Below, in pieces: positions 1 through 11,228 of a DNA stretch of 64,000 nucleotides. This DNA is from Teratosphaeria epicoccoides (taxonomy: Eukaryota; Ascomycota; Dothideomycetes; Mycosphaerellales; Teratosphaeriaceae): contig JADDMT010000012.1 of the NCBI GenBank assembly GCA_021401465.1, forward strand, positions 414,279 through 478,278, written 5' to 3'. A program made the position numbers and the translations under genes. A model generated the notes under the pieces. That model was not told the origin of the DNA, searched no databases, and was given only the letters and a program-made list of their open reading frames with translations. Position 1 is the first letter of the stretch, and each line of letters starts with the position of its first letter.

Positions 1-3000
1 TTCAAAGGTTCTCGGGGCAAAACGGGCCTGTGTAGGGACAGCTGTCTGCTACGATATTCCATACGCATGCCGTCCGCAAGCTCCTTCTCCATGCGCTCCT
101 TTTCGCGCTCGCGATCGGTCTTCTTCTTATGCGAAACTTTTGGCGGCTCGACTAAGTCTACCAGAGTTTCTTCGGTCAAGCAGAGACAGCAAGCATAGTC
201 TGTTGACACTTCGGGATGACGATCATTCTGACATTGTTCGCAGATCCAGTGAACAGAATCGCCAAGCCGGATGCCCTCATGCTCACGTACTCCGAAGCAG
301 CGCCGGTGAACTGTGAGTTTACAATGAGCGCATTCGATCGTGTTGCCTGTGCCCTTACAGATAGCACACGGCAGTGACTTCCACAGCGGCTGGTTGGGTA
401 TGATCGGTGGGGGCGGCGGGGTGGGCTCTTTTGGCGGCGAAGGAACCGGAACAGGCTTCTCCTTCTTCTTTGGCGGCTCCGGAGGTGTCGGCGCGGCTGA
501 TGCGGCAGCACTGTCCGTTTTGACCTTCTTCTTAGGCGGCTCACCAGGCTGCTCTATAGAAGACACCGCAACCGGTTCGGTAGGCGCGTTCGCCGCCTCA
601 TTAGCAGCAAGAAGCTCACGAAGCAATTCTTCATCAATTCTTCGCTTGAACGCACGTCCGCCTCCTTGAGCCACTTTCTTTGCCACTTCGTCAATGTCTT
701 CCCATTGAATAGCATACTTACGCCAAAGACCAGCGCATCGCAGACATAGGGCAAGCATTAATTTCTCTCTCTTGTCCTTGTTGCCAGTCCGCGCGTCAGA
801 CATGACAGTCTGTCCTGGCGAGACACCGGGCGCCTTTCTCCATTGCCGGGCATGAGCGGTGTTGCAGAATTTGCACACAAAGCCACGATTACGCTTGATT
901 GCCTTGCCGGCATCGAATGCAGAGTCGTCCGCATCGTGCGCGACTTCACTTTGAATCTTAGCACCGGAGTCGTTTTCGATCTTCCGCTTCGAACCTTTCC
1001 TACCACCATAATTACCCCAAATCTCTCGACCTTTTGGCGTCTTCTTCCAGAGGTAGTAGAAACGCACGATATCTGAATTGGGTATATTGGTCTTCATGTG
1101 CAGTCGAACAAGCCTGTGCTCTGAACCATATTTTGCTACACCCTCTTCAAATTTGACTAGATCAGACTTGGTCAAGACAGGCTCGTGCAGATCCTTCTTG
1201 CGATCGATTTGATTCAGCTTCAATGTCGCAGCCGCCGTATCGTATTTGCACGTTGTGAGCAGCTCGAGCATCTTGTCGAGAAAGTTGGTCCCAAATGGCG
1301 GTACCCCGATGACACGAGAGTACTGTCGCGCTTGTGCGACATAGTCATCTACGAACCTCTCTTTCTCGATGCCTGCCGGCACTTGCTCAGGCATCTTCCA
1401 CATGAGTTTTGCAGTACAACGAGGGTCATCATTAGGATAGTCTTCGCCACGCGCCACGTATCCTGTGGGCTCATCTTGTACCCATTTCGGCCGCTTTGCC
1501 TTCTCCTCGCGGTCGGCTTCGAGCGCGGCGATCGTCTCTTTCGTCAGCTTCCCGTCTTTCTTATGGCTTGTGCTGTTCTTGTTGTACCGTCTTTTGATCT
1601 CTGCCGGCTTCACAAGCTCGACCGGATGGCCGTGCCAAACATTGACATTCGCTTGGTGTCGTGGTCCCAGACGCGAGCTTGCACGTGGGTAAATTGCCCG
1701 ATCGTCGTATTGAAGCGCGTCCTGAACCCGACAATGTATTCCAAGATATCGCATTGGCCACATCTTAGCCAATGCAATCTCCGCTTGGGTCGCCGGATGC
1801 TGATCGATCACCATGTCATCGCCGCTGGGGCTTGGCGCGCGTGTGCTGTCATTGGAGACTGGAAGATCCTCCTCTACAGGTTCTTCCTCAGCTTCAGTGA
1901 CGTCTCCACTAACAGTAGGCGTGTTACGCGACTCCAGCTTGCGTTCGCTCGCCCTGCTGCATGGTCCACATGCCCACGCGAATCCTCGAGATGGCTTTTT
2001 CGGTAATGGCGGCTGAACGCAGTTCATATGATATGAATTCTTGCAGATAGCACAATCGACAGAATCATTTGACGCACAAAATCGAGCGCAGCGCTTACAT
2101 GTCTTCACAGCACTGGTCAGTTCCTTGACGCGACCAATCTCAACGACGATGAACTTCCATCGCTCATCCAATGCCTTCTTTACCTTGTCTGGGACGTTAA
2201 TGATGTGTTTGACCGGGATGCATTCATACCACCGACGGATGAAGCGATCGAAGACCTGCGAGAAGTAGAAGCTGTCGCGCTCCTTTCGGTATGCATCCAA
2301 ATCTGCGATTTCCGACTTGTGCTTGATGGTACATTTGCCGCGCAGGGACGTGATGGGGCACATGTCGGAATGCATCGTTGCATAGACAAGTCGACTATCG
2401 CTGTTGAAACGCTGGACATCTCGTGGTCGATAGTACCAGTTGACCCTGAGAGAGTCGACAGGCGAGTTTGGATTGTCGTTATCGACATGCAGGAACTCCA
2501 TGATACGGCAAAGGTAATATGGCTCTCCCGGAGGCTCGCACACAAGGTACACGTGATCTAATATTGACCTGTTATTAGCCTCGACGACGTTGCGCTGTAT
2601 GACGCGGGGTAGTAGGCTTGAACCTCCGAAAAGGAGCAGCAGCCGCAAGCTAGGAAGACGCCGGCTTACCGTTGACACAGAGCTTCGTCCCATCATCAGC
2701 GACCAGCTCGCCTTTCTTGTTGAGACACGACTTGTGTTTCGTAAAGGTCATTAGATTCGTCTCCCGCGAAATCACGGGACCCGCAGATGCGGATGCGGCT
2801 GACTTCCGCATGGCGACAGAAGGTGCCGGTGTGGACGAAGCAGGCGGTGTCTGTGCTTGCTGGGATAGGCTGCTGACAGCCTTACGCTTCTTGGATGGTG
2901 CAGCAGGCTCTGTCGATGCGGCAGGAGTCGTATCTTTTTGCTTTTCCGGGTTCGCGTCTTTGCTGCGAGCGCTATTCGCCGATCGCTGTCCATGGCTTGT

Positions 3001-3363
3001 CATTTCTGATGTTGCGTGCGATGACTCGTTCGCCGACTTCTTCTTTGACGTCGTCGTGGCAGCTGAAGAGAAATCGAAATCCATTTCTTGATCTTCTGCA
3101 TAGTTGATACGCGCATTTCCAACGCGATTGCGTGACCGCGTGCCATAGGTAGCGGCTTCCACCATGATGTTGTCGAGGCCACCGTTGTGTGCAGATGGTT
3201 GTTGAGTGATGGCAGAACCTTGTGGTGTTTGTGATCTGCTTGGTGCGACAGCGGATGTGGTGCCTGGCTGGCTTTGCGCTGTAGGTGGCGTGCCATCACC
3301 AACTTGTCCGGAATTTTGGGTACCGGACCGGGCGTTGACAGCCTGAAAGCCGGAAGATGCCAT
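1..3363 (-). CDS. snt2: Snt2-like BAH/PHD/ELM2/SANT chromatin protein, C-terminus cut by window edge
   Basis: Exon 1 is 3363..2670 and exon 2 runs from 2557 past position 1; the 112-nt intron (2669..2558) has GTAAGC/TTAG ends and phase 1. Exon 1 is a low-complexity Ser/Thr/Ala/Lys-rich leader. Exon 2 encodes, in order, a BAH domain (starting HVYLVCEPPGEPYYLCRI), a C4HC3 PHD finger (CKRCARFC...CAIC...HMNC), an ELM2-like stretch, a SANT/Myb repeat (RFYYLWKKTPKGREIW), a GATA-like zinc finger (CKFC...CLRC), and the start of an extended PHD module (CAICKGTGNTIECAHC, then KLTVHRRCFGV). This order is that of Snt2, partner of the Lid2/Ecm5 demethylase-deacetylase complexes, a nuclear histone reader with E3-like activity in yeast. 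An upstream in-frame ATG at 3420 is an alternative start; 3363 has the better context (ACAAAATGGC). The extended PHD is incomplete here. The family call is firm, the start less so. Confidence 0.88.
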
Positions 3364-4764
3364 TTTGTTATCGCCACTCGTACGGAAGAGGTCAAATATC
3401 GTTGATGATGGCCAATCCAAATGCCGAGGTCAGCGTTTACCTTCCGCCGTGACAACAGCAATGCGACCTCAGCGGCTCGAGACTTGGCTGGTAGCGCCTG
3501 TCACGCGGTCGACGGACACAATCATATGACCATGCAACAGTTCCAGAACGACGAATATACCAGGCAAAAAGAGTGGCCAAGCAAGCAGCGCTGCCTTGCT
3601 GCCACTGAAAGCCGCCCGCTGCTCGTGAGGTGAAGATAGTGGTGATATGTCCCTTGAGTTCCACGACGGGGATGACACGGCAAGGACGCCGATCGATGAA
3701 AAGTAATATCGTGCTTTGTGAGCAACAAAGTCCGTAGCTGATGATCGATGGATCGCCGAAGCTGACAAGACCCAGCCACGGCGCAGCAAAGAGAAAACAA
3801 AGTGTCCGATACACAAGGCGTGAGAAGATGAAAGAAGGATGGAGCGCGACAACGGGAACGAGGTTTACGGACAGCGCGGGCTAGGCCGCCAAGCGTAGAC
3901 ATAGTTCTAAGCTTCGATGATTATTTCTCTCGACTTGAACCGTCAGACATATCTTCGACACAGTTGTCTCGTAGCACTTGGCCCCAAATATTGCACCGAT
4001 ACCAACACCGTATCATTTCCACGCCGTCAAGATGCCAGATGGTCATAACATCAACATGTCGCCTGGTACAGTAGTGCCGCCGCGACAAGAGTTCTCCAAG
4101 AAGATTGTCAGGTTGCGTTGCCAGCGGAAAGCCACGATCAAGCCAATCAGAGGCGAGAAAGAGGACGGCTAGAAAGCGGCCACTACTGAGGAATCCAATG
4201 CTGCAAAATACCTCCTTGCACACTACGCTGACATCTTCTCTGCTGAATTCGAGCTCTCACCTGCATATCTGTGAGCCTGCTGCTTATCACCCTGGCTTTG
4301 ACTCACGTAAGTCACATAGCATAGGCAGGCAGGCTTCTCCTGGCCAGATGAGACGTTTGCACCATGGGCATTTGCGATTTGCAGCACTTGGGGATTTCCG
4401 TCCAGCCTGGCTGATACGCAGTCACTGGATGCATCATCCCGGCATTTCGTCTTATGCAATTCCGCTTTTGGAAACACCACACTTCCCAGCCCATAGCTGG
4501 GTGAAGTAGAGCGGCAGCCCAAGCAGACTAAGCAGACTCCCTCCTAGCGTCATTTGGCAGCGAGCCGAGCCGTTGCCGCATTGCTGCTGACTTTTGCCAT
4601 GCTTTATTGGTAGACAAGTTTCTAGCAATCATCAGCATCGCCGTTGATAATAAATTCCAGCCTGTGAACCAGCAGTCACCACGTCAGACAGTCAAACCAT
4701 TGATGGATTTTGACCCATAGTGCCGATGCTGAGGCATGGAATACTCACGGGTCTTCAAAAAATC
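3364..4764. other. Divergent intergenic region between snt2 and dus2
   Basis: About 1.4 kb separating two divergently transcribed genes. Short open frames occur on both strands (for example 3437..3814 minus and 4105..4509 plus), but they overlap one another, lack recognisable domains and show no splice-linked continuation. I read it as promoter and 5' UTR sequence. Confidence 0.5.
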
Positions 4765-6072
4765 ATGACATCTTCTTCAAAGCGAGTGCCAATACCCAAA
4801 AATGGCGTGGACTATCGCGGCAAGGTCGTCCTGGCGCCAATGGTACGAAGTGGCGAATGTCCTTCGCGACTACTTGCGCTCAAGTACGGAGCGGATCTAG
4901 TATGGGGCCCAGAGACCATAGATAAGGCCCTCATTGGCACGACGCGACGAGAGAATCCAGCGACAAAGACTGTGGACTTCACGCGCATATCTTCAAACGG
5001 AGCCAAGAATCCATCCCTTAACCCAAATCAGCGTGAGAGCATCGTATATCGCCTGCACCCCGAACGAGAAGGCGCCAGGCTCATCTACCAGATCGGCACA
5101 GCCAAACCGGAAACCGCTGTACAGGCCGCTAAGCTGATCGCGCCCGATGTGGCTGGCATCGACGTCAATGCAGGATGTCCGAAACCATTCAGCACGAGCG
5201 GTGGAATGGGCGCAGCGTTGCTTAAGACGCCAGAAAAGCTGTGCTCAATCTTAGAGGCACTGGTGAAGAACGTGGGCGAGCCTCATCAGATCGGGATCAG
5301 TGTCAAAATCCGCATTCTAGATACCGCCGCAGAGACCGAGGCACTCGTACGCAGACTCGTCGCTACTGGCATTACTGGATTGACGGTGCACTGTCGAACG
5401 ACTCCCATGCGTCCGCGCGAGCGGGCTATTCGCAATCAGCTGACCATGGTCGCCAATGTGTGCCGCGAAGCAGGAGTGGCGTGCTTGATGAACGGCGACG
5501 TGTACTCGCGAGACGAAGCCGTGGCTTTGATTTCTGAGTACGGCTGCGATGGCGCAATGATTGCCACAGCTGCCGAAACAAATCCATCTGTCTTTCGTCC
5601 TGAGTCGGAAGGTGGGAAAGGGCATTGGCAGGAGGTTGTCAGGGAGTACGTGCAGACTTCCATGGAGGTTGAGAACCGATGGGGCAATACGAAGTATCTG
5701 CTTGGTCAAATGATCCCGGGCAAGAACGCCGCATACAAGGCCATGACGCACACCAAAAGCTATACTGAGCTCATCAAAAGCTTAGGTTACGATGAGCTCG
5801 CAGAACTGGCCAAGGTCACTGATAAGGCTCTGGAAATTGGTGAGTATGAAGCTCCGAAGTTCAGCAGAGCCGAACGAAAAGCTGTGAACAAAGCGGCTGC
5901 ACAGGCTGCAGCAAAATCCGCCGACAGACCCAAGCTTTCCGAGGAGGTGCAGAAGACAGCGGCAGGCATGAAACGCACGGCCGATATGGCAGAGCTTGAT
6001 ATGCCGCCCGACGTGGCCCGAGAGTCCGGTCCCGCATCAGTTCCTGAGACAGTCTCAACTTTGGCAGTTTGA
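4765..6072 (+). CDS. dus2: tRNA-dihydrouridine(20) synthase, Dus2/Smm1 type
   Basis: A single exon of 435 codons. It is an FMN-dependent TIM-barrel enzyme that reduces uridine 20 in the D-loop of cytoplasmic tRNAs. Visible motifs: the substrate-loop start KVVLAPMVRSG near residue 25, the catalytic cysteine in DVNAGCPKPFSTSGGMGAAL (Cys about residue 138), GLTVHCRTTPMRPRE, and LMNGDVYSRDEA followed by GCDGAMIATAAETNPSVF in the flavin phosphate-binding region. The Dus2-type spacing after the catalytic Cys separates it from Dus1, Dus3 and Dus4. The C-terminus ends in an Ala/Lys-rich tail with no double-stranded RNA-binding domain, as in fungal members. An in-frame ATG at 4720 would add 15 residues (MPMLRHGILTGLQKI) that could be a weak mitochondrial leader; I prefer 4765. 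Confidence 0.93.
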   Translation: MTSSSKRVPIPKNGVDYRGKVVLAPMVRSGECPSRLLALKYGADLVWGPETIDKALIGTTRRENPATKTVDFTRISSNGAKNPSLNPNQRESIVYRLHPEREGARLIYQIGTAKPETAVQAAKLIAPDVAGIDVNAGCPKPFSTSGGMGAALLKTPEKLCSILEALVKNVGEPHQIGISVKIRILDTAAETEALVRRLVATGITGLTVHCRTTPMRPRERAIRNQLTMVANVCREAGVACLMNGDVYSRDEAVALISEYGCDGAMIATAAETNPSVFRPESEGGKGHWQEVVREYVQTSMEVENRWGNTKYLLGQMIPGKNAAYKAMTHTKSYTELIKSLGYDELAELAKVTDKALEIGEYEAPKFSRAERKAVNKAAAQAAAKSADRPKLSEEVQKTAAGMKRTADMAELDMPPDVARESGPASVPETVSTLAV

Positions 6073-6525
6073 AAGGAGCAGTTCTTCATCGCTGCCTACA
6101 GAAAGATAACACCGGGCTATATGTGAGCATACAAGGACAATCCCGGCTGGTACCAAGTGCTGGATCCAAACTGAGATGTCGTGGGCAGAACTTGTACATC
6201 GATTACGCCGGAGCACATAATTGACCGATCACATCTTTTCTTATCATGTCATCAGAGGCATTCTTCATTCCAGCGCCGATCGATGTCGTTCAGTTTGTCA
6301 ACAGTACTCTGTCAATGCAGTAGTGTATGGTGACTAAGCACCGCAAGCCTAGGTAACGCCATCACGCGCGCTCCCGCGTCATTGTAATCCGATCACAGCC
6401 AAGTAGGAATGTTCCAACATGACATGTAAACTCGAGTCTCACTACCCCCATCTCCCCACTCATTACGTCCGAGGCTCGACAGCAGGCCAGAGGGAAACAG
6501 TCACTGATCAATTGAAAGCAGTATC

Positions 6526-7638
6526 ATGGGTGGAGGACCAGCAAAAGACCGTTTGCTCATACTCTTACCTCAGGACGAACCCAAAGCTCTCACCGACAAG
6601 CTACAGGAAAATTTTCCGAGCATTGACATTGTCTACCACAAAATCACATATTCCAATGGCCGAGAAGGTGTGGAACGGATCGAAGAGCTTCCAAAATGTC
6701 TTTGGGAGGACGTCACGATCCTATACACACTCGCGTCATTGCCTAACGAGCCTTCCGAGGCACCAAAGCTTGAACTCGTGCATCTCGCGAGTGCCGGAAG
6801 CAATCAGATTCAGAAGCATCCGATCTACACTGACACCGAAATCATCATCACCACTTCCTCTGGGATACATGGACCGCAAATTGCCGAATGGGCGGTCATG
6901 ACGGCACTGACTTCAAGCCACCACTACAATCGTCTTTACGAATGGCAAAAAGAGCACAAATGGGGCAAGAAAGGTCCAGGCGGTAGTGACTACGCTGTGC
7001 GAGATTGGGTCGGCAGAAGACTCGGTGTACTCGGGTACGGGTCTATTGGCAGGCAGGTTGGAAGGGTCGCAAAGGCCATGGGCATGGATGTAATTGCCTA
7101 CACTGCAACGCCGAAGGATACCGCGGAGAAGAAGAAGGATCAAGGATTTATCGTGCCTGGTACTGGGGATCCGGACGGCAACGTCCCATCTGCTTGGTAT
7201 AGTGGACTGGATAAGGACAGTCGAAGACATTTCTTGGCGCAAGGCATTGACTGGCTACTGATCTCTGTGCCTCTCACCAAAGACACCACGCACTTCCTCT
7301 CCACACCCGAATTCATGGCCATCAGCCAGGACGGCAAGAAGCCTGCGTTCATCACCAATATCGCTCGAGGTCCCATTATTGATCAGCCGAAGCTTATTGA
7401 GGCGCTGAAGGACGGCACGCTGGCTGGTGCTGCTCTTGATGTCACGGATCCTGAGCCGCTGCCTAGCGACAGCGAGCTCTGGGACTTGCCGAACGTGACC
7501 GTAACGCCGCATATTAGCGGCAATGATGTCGCCTATGTCGAGCGGAGTTTCCAAGTTCTCGAGGCTAATTTGAGACGGCGAGAGAAAGGCGAGAAGCTGT
7601 TGAATGTTGTTGGGAGAGAAAGAGGATACATTGAGTAG
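6526..7638 (+). CDS. D-isomer-specific 2-hydroxyacid dehydrogenase (NAD-binding)
   Basis: A single exon, 370 aa, about 450 nt downstream of dus2 on the same strand. It has the two-domain fold of D-2-hydroxyacid dehydrogenases, NAD(P)H-linked reductases of 2-keto acids. The Rossmann motif is GVLGYGSIGRQVGRVAKAMG (about residues 168-187). The catalytic Arg lies in TNIARGPIIDQ, the Glu in ALDVTDPEPLP and the His in VTPHISGNDVAY, so the triad is complete. The N-terminal catalytic domain carries the expected LVHLASAGSNQIQKHPIY and SSGIHGPQIAEW segments. The substrate cannot be read from sequence: glyoxylate/hydroxypyruvate reductase-like or a broad 2-ketoacid reductase are both possible. The insert between the Rossmann motif and the catalytic Arg is somewhat long (around residues 195-235). 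The start ATG at 6526 is the first in frame and begins the conserved fold closely. Confidence 0.9.
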   Translation: MGGGPAKDRLLILLPQDEPKALTDKLQENFPSIDIVYHKITYSNGREGVERIEELPKCLWEDVTILYTLASLPNEPSEAPKLELVHLASAGSNQIQKHPIYTDTEIIITTSSGIHGPQIAEWAVMTALTSSHHYNRLYEWQKEHKWGKKGPGGSDYAVRDWVGRRLGVLGYGSIGRQVGRVAKAMGMDVIAYTATPKDTAEKKKDQGFIVPGTGDPDGNVPSAWYSGLDKDSRRHFLAQGIDWLLISVPLTKDTTHFLSTPEFMAISQDGKKPAFITNIARGPIIDQPKLIEALKDGTLAGAALDVTDPEPLPSDSELWDLPNVTVTPHISGNDVAYVERSFQVLEANLRRREKGEKLLNVVGRERGYIE

Positions 7639-8288
7639 CAAGGTGACTGCTCGCCCTTGTGCAAACCTGAGCATAATGGACATGATAGTCCATGATTCAT
7701 GAAACCTTCGGCCGAGCTCTTCGCACGATACAGTCAATGCTCAGGACCAGGTGCAGCGTCTCCACCTCTCCACTGAGCTTGCATAACCACGAGCTTTCAT
7801 GTTGTCCAGTGAGATCTTCTCGCCTGGTTCGCATGGAGCCCCACCCTGCTCCGCGGTAGCAGTTCAAGGAAAAGCATCCGCCCAATCTGCCGGCTCGCCT
7901 GAAAATGTGCTCAGTATATGGGACCTCCTCTTAATATTTCTCAGGTTGCGAGACCACAACAAGTCGAGCCTGCCCTACCGACGTTCGCCATGATATAGGC
8001 TGAAAGGCACCATTCATGGATGAGCTGGGCTGCCCATTGGCTTCAAGTGACAGACATTCCTGGCTAAATATTGCTGGGCAGAAATCTATGTGAACGCTAA
8101 TAGCCTAGCTTGCATGATGGAAGCACCGGAATGGAATACGCAAGCGGGGTCATGGAGGTCCCATGCACGCATAACCGAAATGCTATCGGACGTCTATATC
8201 GTCCATCCGCACTTCAGACCTTCCTGGATCTACCACTGTATCCTTTCTGGCCGATGAAGCTTGAGCACGGAGCTCGGCAACGATCAGG
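7639..8288. other. Intergenic region, no gene seen
   Basis: 650 nt between the dehydrogenase and the LysM gene. Only short unconnected open frames. A 5' non-coding exon of the LysM gene could lie here but no splice pair is convincing. Confidence 0.4.
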
Positions 8289-9055
8289 ATGGCACGATCC
8301 GGCATCATGGGCTTGCTTCGCCCGGCACACGCAGCTTTGCAATTTGCACTTGCAACATCTTCCTCGACAAGGCATTGCGATCACAAGTCGCTCAACACGA
8401 CCACATACCTCTATCCCATCATCGAGACCGGCACCACTATCTTTGAGGTCGCCAATGCCACTGGTCGTGGTGTCTGCAACATTGCACGACACAATCTAAT
8501 GGTCGATGCGGAAATCCCCTTCAACGCTGGGCAGTCAATCTACATTCCTCCGCAGGTCTGCGACACGGATGATACTAGTTGTCTGCTAGTCAAGCAGAAT
8601 GCCACAAGGGACTGCATACACGGTGGACCACGATTGTACTACACTGTTGCGGGCGACAACTACGAGCGGATCGCTCTTTACCGTTTGAACATCACCGTTG
8701 AGTCGCTGATGGGCAACATGGCGAACAACAGCTCGCCAACAGATTTTCTCGAGGAGAAGCAGTTCATCAAAGTTCCCCTCTGCGATCCTAGTCAGTGCGT
8801 AATGCAGCCTTTCACCTTCACCTACGGAGTCTTCAAGGATCTGGCAGAAGAGTATGGGACGACGCCAGGTCAGATTCAGATGTTAAGTCCCACCTACAAC
8901 TACAGGTTAGCAGGGAGATTGCGTGAAGCTCGTCGAAGCATTTGCTGACCATGCGGCTCAACAGTCAAAGTCTATACACTGGAGCAATCAGACCGAGCTT
9001 CGTGATGCCGAAGAACTGCTCTGCGTTGTCGAACAACATCACGGCATTGACTTGA
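8289..9055 (+). CDS. Secreted LysM-repeat protein (two exons)
   Basis: Exons 8289..8905 and 8965..9055; the 59-nt intron has GTTAGC/CAG ends and a GCTGAC branch point at 8944. The product is 235 aa. After a moderately hydrophobic N-terminus (MGLLRPAHAALQFALATSSS), a possible but not ideal signal peptide, there are LysM-like units: TGTTIFEVANATG...NAGQSIYIPP, then YYTVAGDNYERIALYRLN...FIKVPLC, and a third weaker one, FTYGVFKDLAEEYGTTPGQI...PSFVMPKNC, completed only by exon 2. Cysteines follow the ends of the units (IPPQVC, KVPLC, MPKNC) and N-glycosylation sequons are frequent. LysM modules bind chitin or peptidoglycan oligomers; in plant-associated fungi such proteins can hide or protect hyphal chitin. 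Function here is inferred. No catalytic domain is present. The start is the least certain point. Confidence 0.68.
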
Positions 9056-9624
9056 GAGCAGACACGAATGCCGTTCTGGGAGGGGCGCGCCCTGATGATG
9101 GCATGCACGCGGCTCGAATGCTTTAGCCCCACAGCCAGAATACCAATTATCTCTTCAGCCGCGTCAATTTGCTATTTATGTTTCAATCGGGCGATGGGAT
9201 GTTGACCCAAAGCAGCGACAAATATCGTATCACATGACTGTTCTAACAAGTCTGTGATTGGCTGCTGTCCATACTTCCGCAGCTTACCACCCACAGGATC
9301 CGTTGTTACTTACCATCTCAAGCCACAGCAAAGATCCCTAACGACGATGTCGGAGGAAATTGAGTTGACGAACAAAGATTTTTGGCACTACGAAGAAGTC
9401 TCGCGTGGCACTGCATACGCAAGTTCCTTTCCACCGCACATACCGATTTGCCCTCGATGGTTGCATTAACCGACGGCTGGCCGCAAGCCGACTTTCGCAA
9501 CCCAACCCTCCGGAAAGGGCTAGTTCTTAACCTGACTCGCCCTCAAAGGACTATTAAGTGCCACTCCGCGTCCTTCAAGGCTGCTGCAACGTCGACTGTG
9601 GTAGCGAAAATCCGCCCGCCTGAG
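9056..9624. other. Intergenic region, no gene seen
   Basis: About 570 nt with only short frames, including one starting MSEEIELTNKDFWHYEEV near 9348 that stops after about 40 codons. No family recognised. Confidence 0.35.
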
Positions 9625-10566
9625 GGGACCCCGGAAGAAGAGAGCAAGCACTCATGGCGATGCAAAAGCTTCGACTGAAGACGTCAGCAAGGATCAAGCA
9701 AGATTTGCGAATCACCCAGCAGCTACCCATGGCCATGCACAAGTCTCCCCTAACAGTGTCAGTGAGGGCCAGGCGAGCTCCACGTATCCGCCATCCGCCA
9801 TCATGGCCACCTGAGAGCCTCTCCGGGTTGGGAAGATCTACCAGCCGAGCCTTGCAACCAGATCTACGAGTCCGTCGTTCTGGTACCAAATACTCGACTG
9901 CGTCTAAATCACCTTTCCTCAATTTAAGGCGGCACACCGCTTCACAGACTCCCAGACTCACTGGCTCTTTCGAATTCGTCTAGCAAAATACGCCAAGAAA
10001 CCAAGAAGATGTTCTTTGGCCGCAACTGCTTCGAATTGGACTTACCCACCTTGCGCCACATATCTGATCTAGCCGTCAAGTTCATGGGTAGAATCGATCA
10101 GGAGACCACTGAGTATGCCCGCCGCTTGGTGTTCAAATTCGATGGGTTTCAGAGCGAGCCCACGTCCGTAAAGATGAGGCAAACGCTTCGAGACTTGAGA
10201 GTCGTCTCTGCTGAGCTGAGCAGCGTGAGATGCAGCAGCACGTGCAACTTCAAGTATGAAGTTGTGCTCACTTTTGGATGTACTTGTATGCAAGACCAAT
10301 CGCGATCGACAACCATTGATTTGCGAGATCTGTCTGCGTCCTTCCACTTTGCTGTCGCAAGCCTGGAGGTCTTCATTGCCAGATTCTGGGAGCAGCGGTC
10401 TCCACCCGCTTGTCTGATTGGTCGGGCGCAAGAGGCTTTTGATGTCTTCATCGGCATGCGCGAACGCGAACTCCTGGCGGGGACCGAGGCTTATGAGTTT
10501 GATGGGTATGCTGCCATTGATTGGGGATGGCAGGAAAATGATATGATGGCGCCAAAGAGGAGTTGA
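9625..10566 (+). pseudogene. Broken F-box-like/2EXR-type gene (cluster member 1)
   Basis: The open frame 10009..10566 (MFFGRNCFELDLPTLRHI...) looks like a gene by itself, but the same frame upstream reads LALSNSSSKIRQETKK directly before its first Met, and further back LPAEPCNQIYESVVLVPNTR, the typical N-terminal helix of 2EXR/F-box-like fungal proteins. A TAA at 9925..9927 interrupts this frame. Still further upstream a different frame carries low-complexity coding-like sequence (THGDAKASTEDVSKDQARF, about 9651-9710) ending at a TGA near 9811. No intron with proper phase restores continuity. I therefore read a gene broken by one frameshift and one stop, though an expressed 185-aa remnant from 10009 cannot be excluded. 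The family is thought to act in protein-protein interaction or ubiquitin ligase targeting; no function is proven. Confidence 0.5.
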
Positions 10567-11228
10567 AATCATGTTTTGAAAAGAGAAGAGACGGATTCGT
10601 GGCGTCAAGGAGGAGTTGAATTTGGAAGCGGATGCGTCTTCAAATGTAAGTGCTCAACTTCAAGAGTTGCCTTCGGAGGACCTACTTAAAGCTTCCCTTT
10701 GTGGTCTTAACAGCATGAATGAGCATTCACTCGAGAAGATCCAGCTTCCGCATCGCACAATTTGATCAACTGATTGACTTAGATCAGTTATATGTAATCT
10801 GCTGTTAATTTTAGGGGCGAAAAAATTCGTAGGCGGTAGTCCCAAACGCTAAATGCTTACACAACTTGGGCGCAGCATGCTTTGTGGTATGATCTCCAAT
10901 CAACTCCTCGCGAAAATGCTTACTGCAAGTCTTTTGCGCAGGACATATCTTATCAGCAGGGTTTGTATAATCGGCGCAACGCTGGTTGAGCGGCGAAAAA
11001 GCCCATTGCCAGCATCTGGCCACCGGCGCACAACGGCACCTTGAGAATCCTCTTCTTCCTTTCCACCATACCTATGCTCTCACCAGTAATCACTTTCTGG
11101 AATGGAAGTCTAAAAGACGCCTTGGACCTCTGTCTATTCACCTTGATTCTGGTGTCGAGGCTTGCTCCATCCACCTTCAAACTTGCATGGTGTACCTTTG
11201 GTTCTACGAAACGAGGCAGCCTCCTCCC
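10567..11228. other. Intergenic region inside the 2EXR-like cluster
   Basis: About 660 nt with no gene I can support. A frame at 10986..11228 plus leads into the next locus but shows no family signal before its ATG at 11229. Confidence 0.35.
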
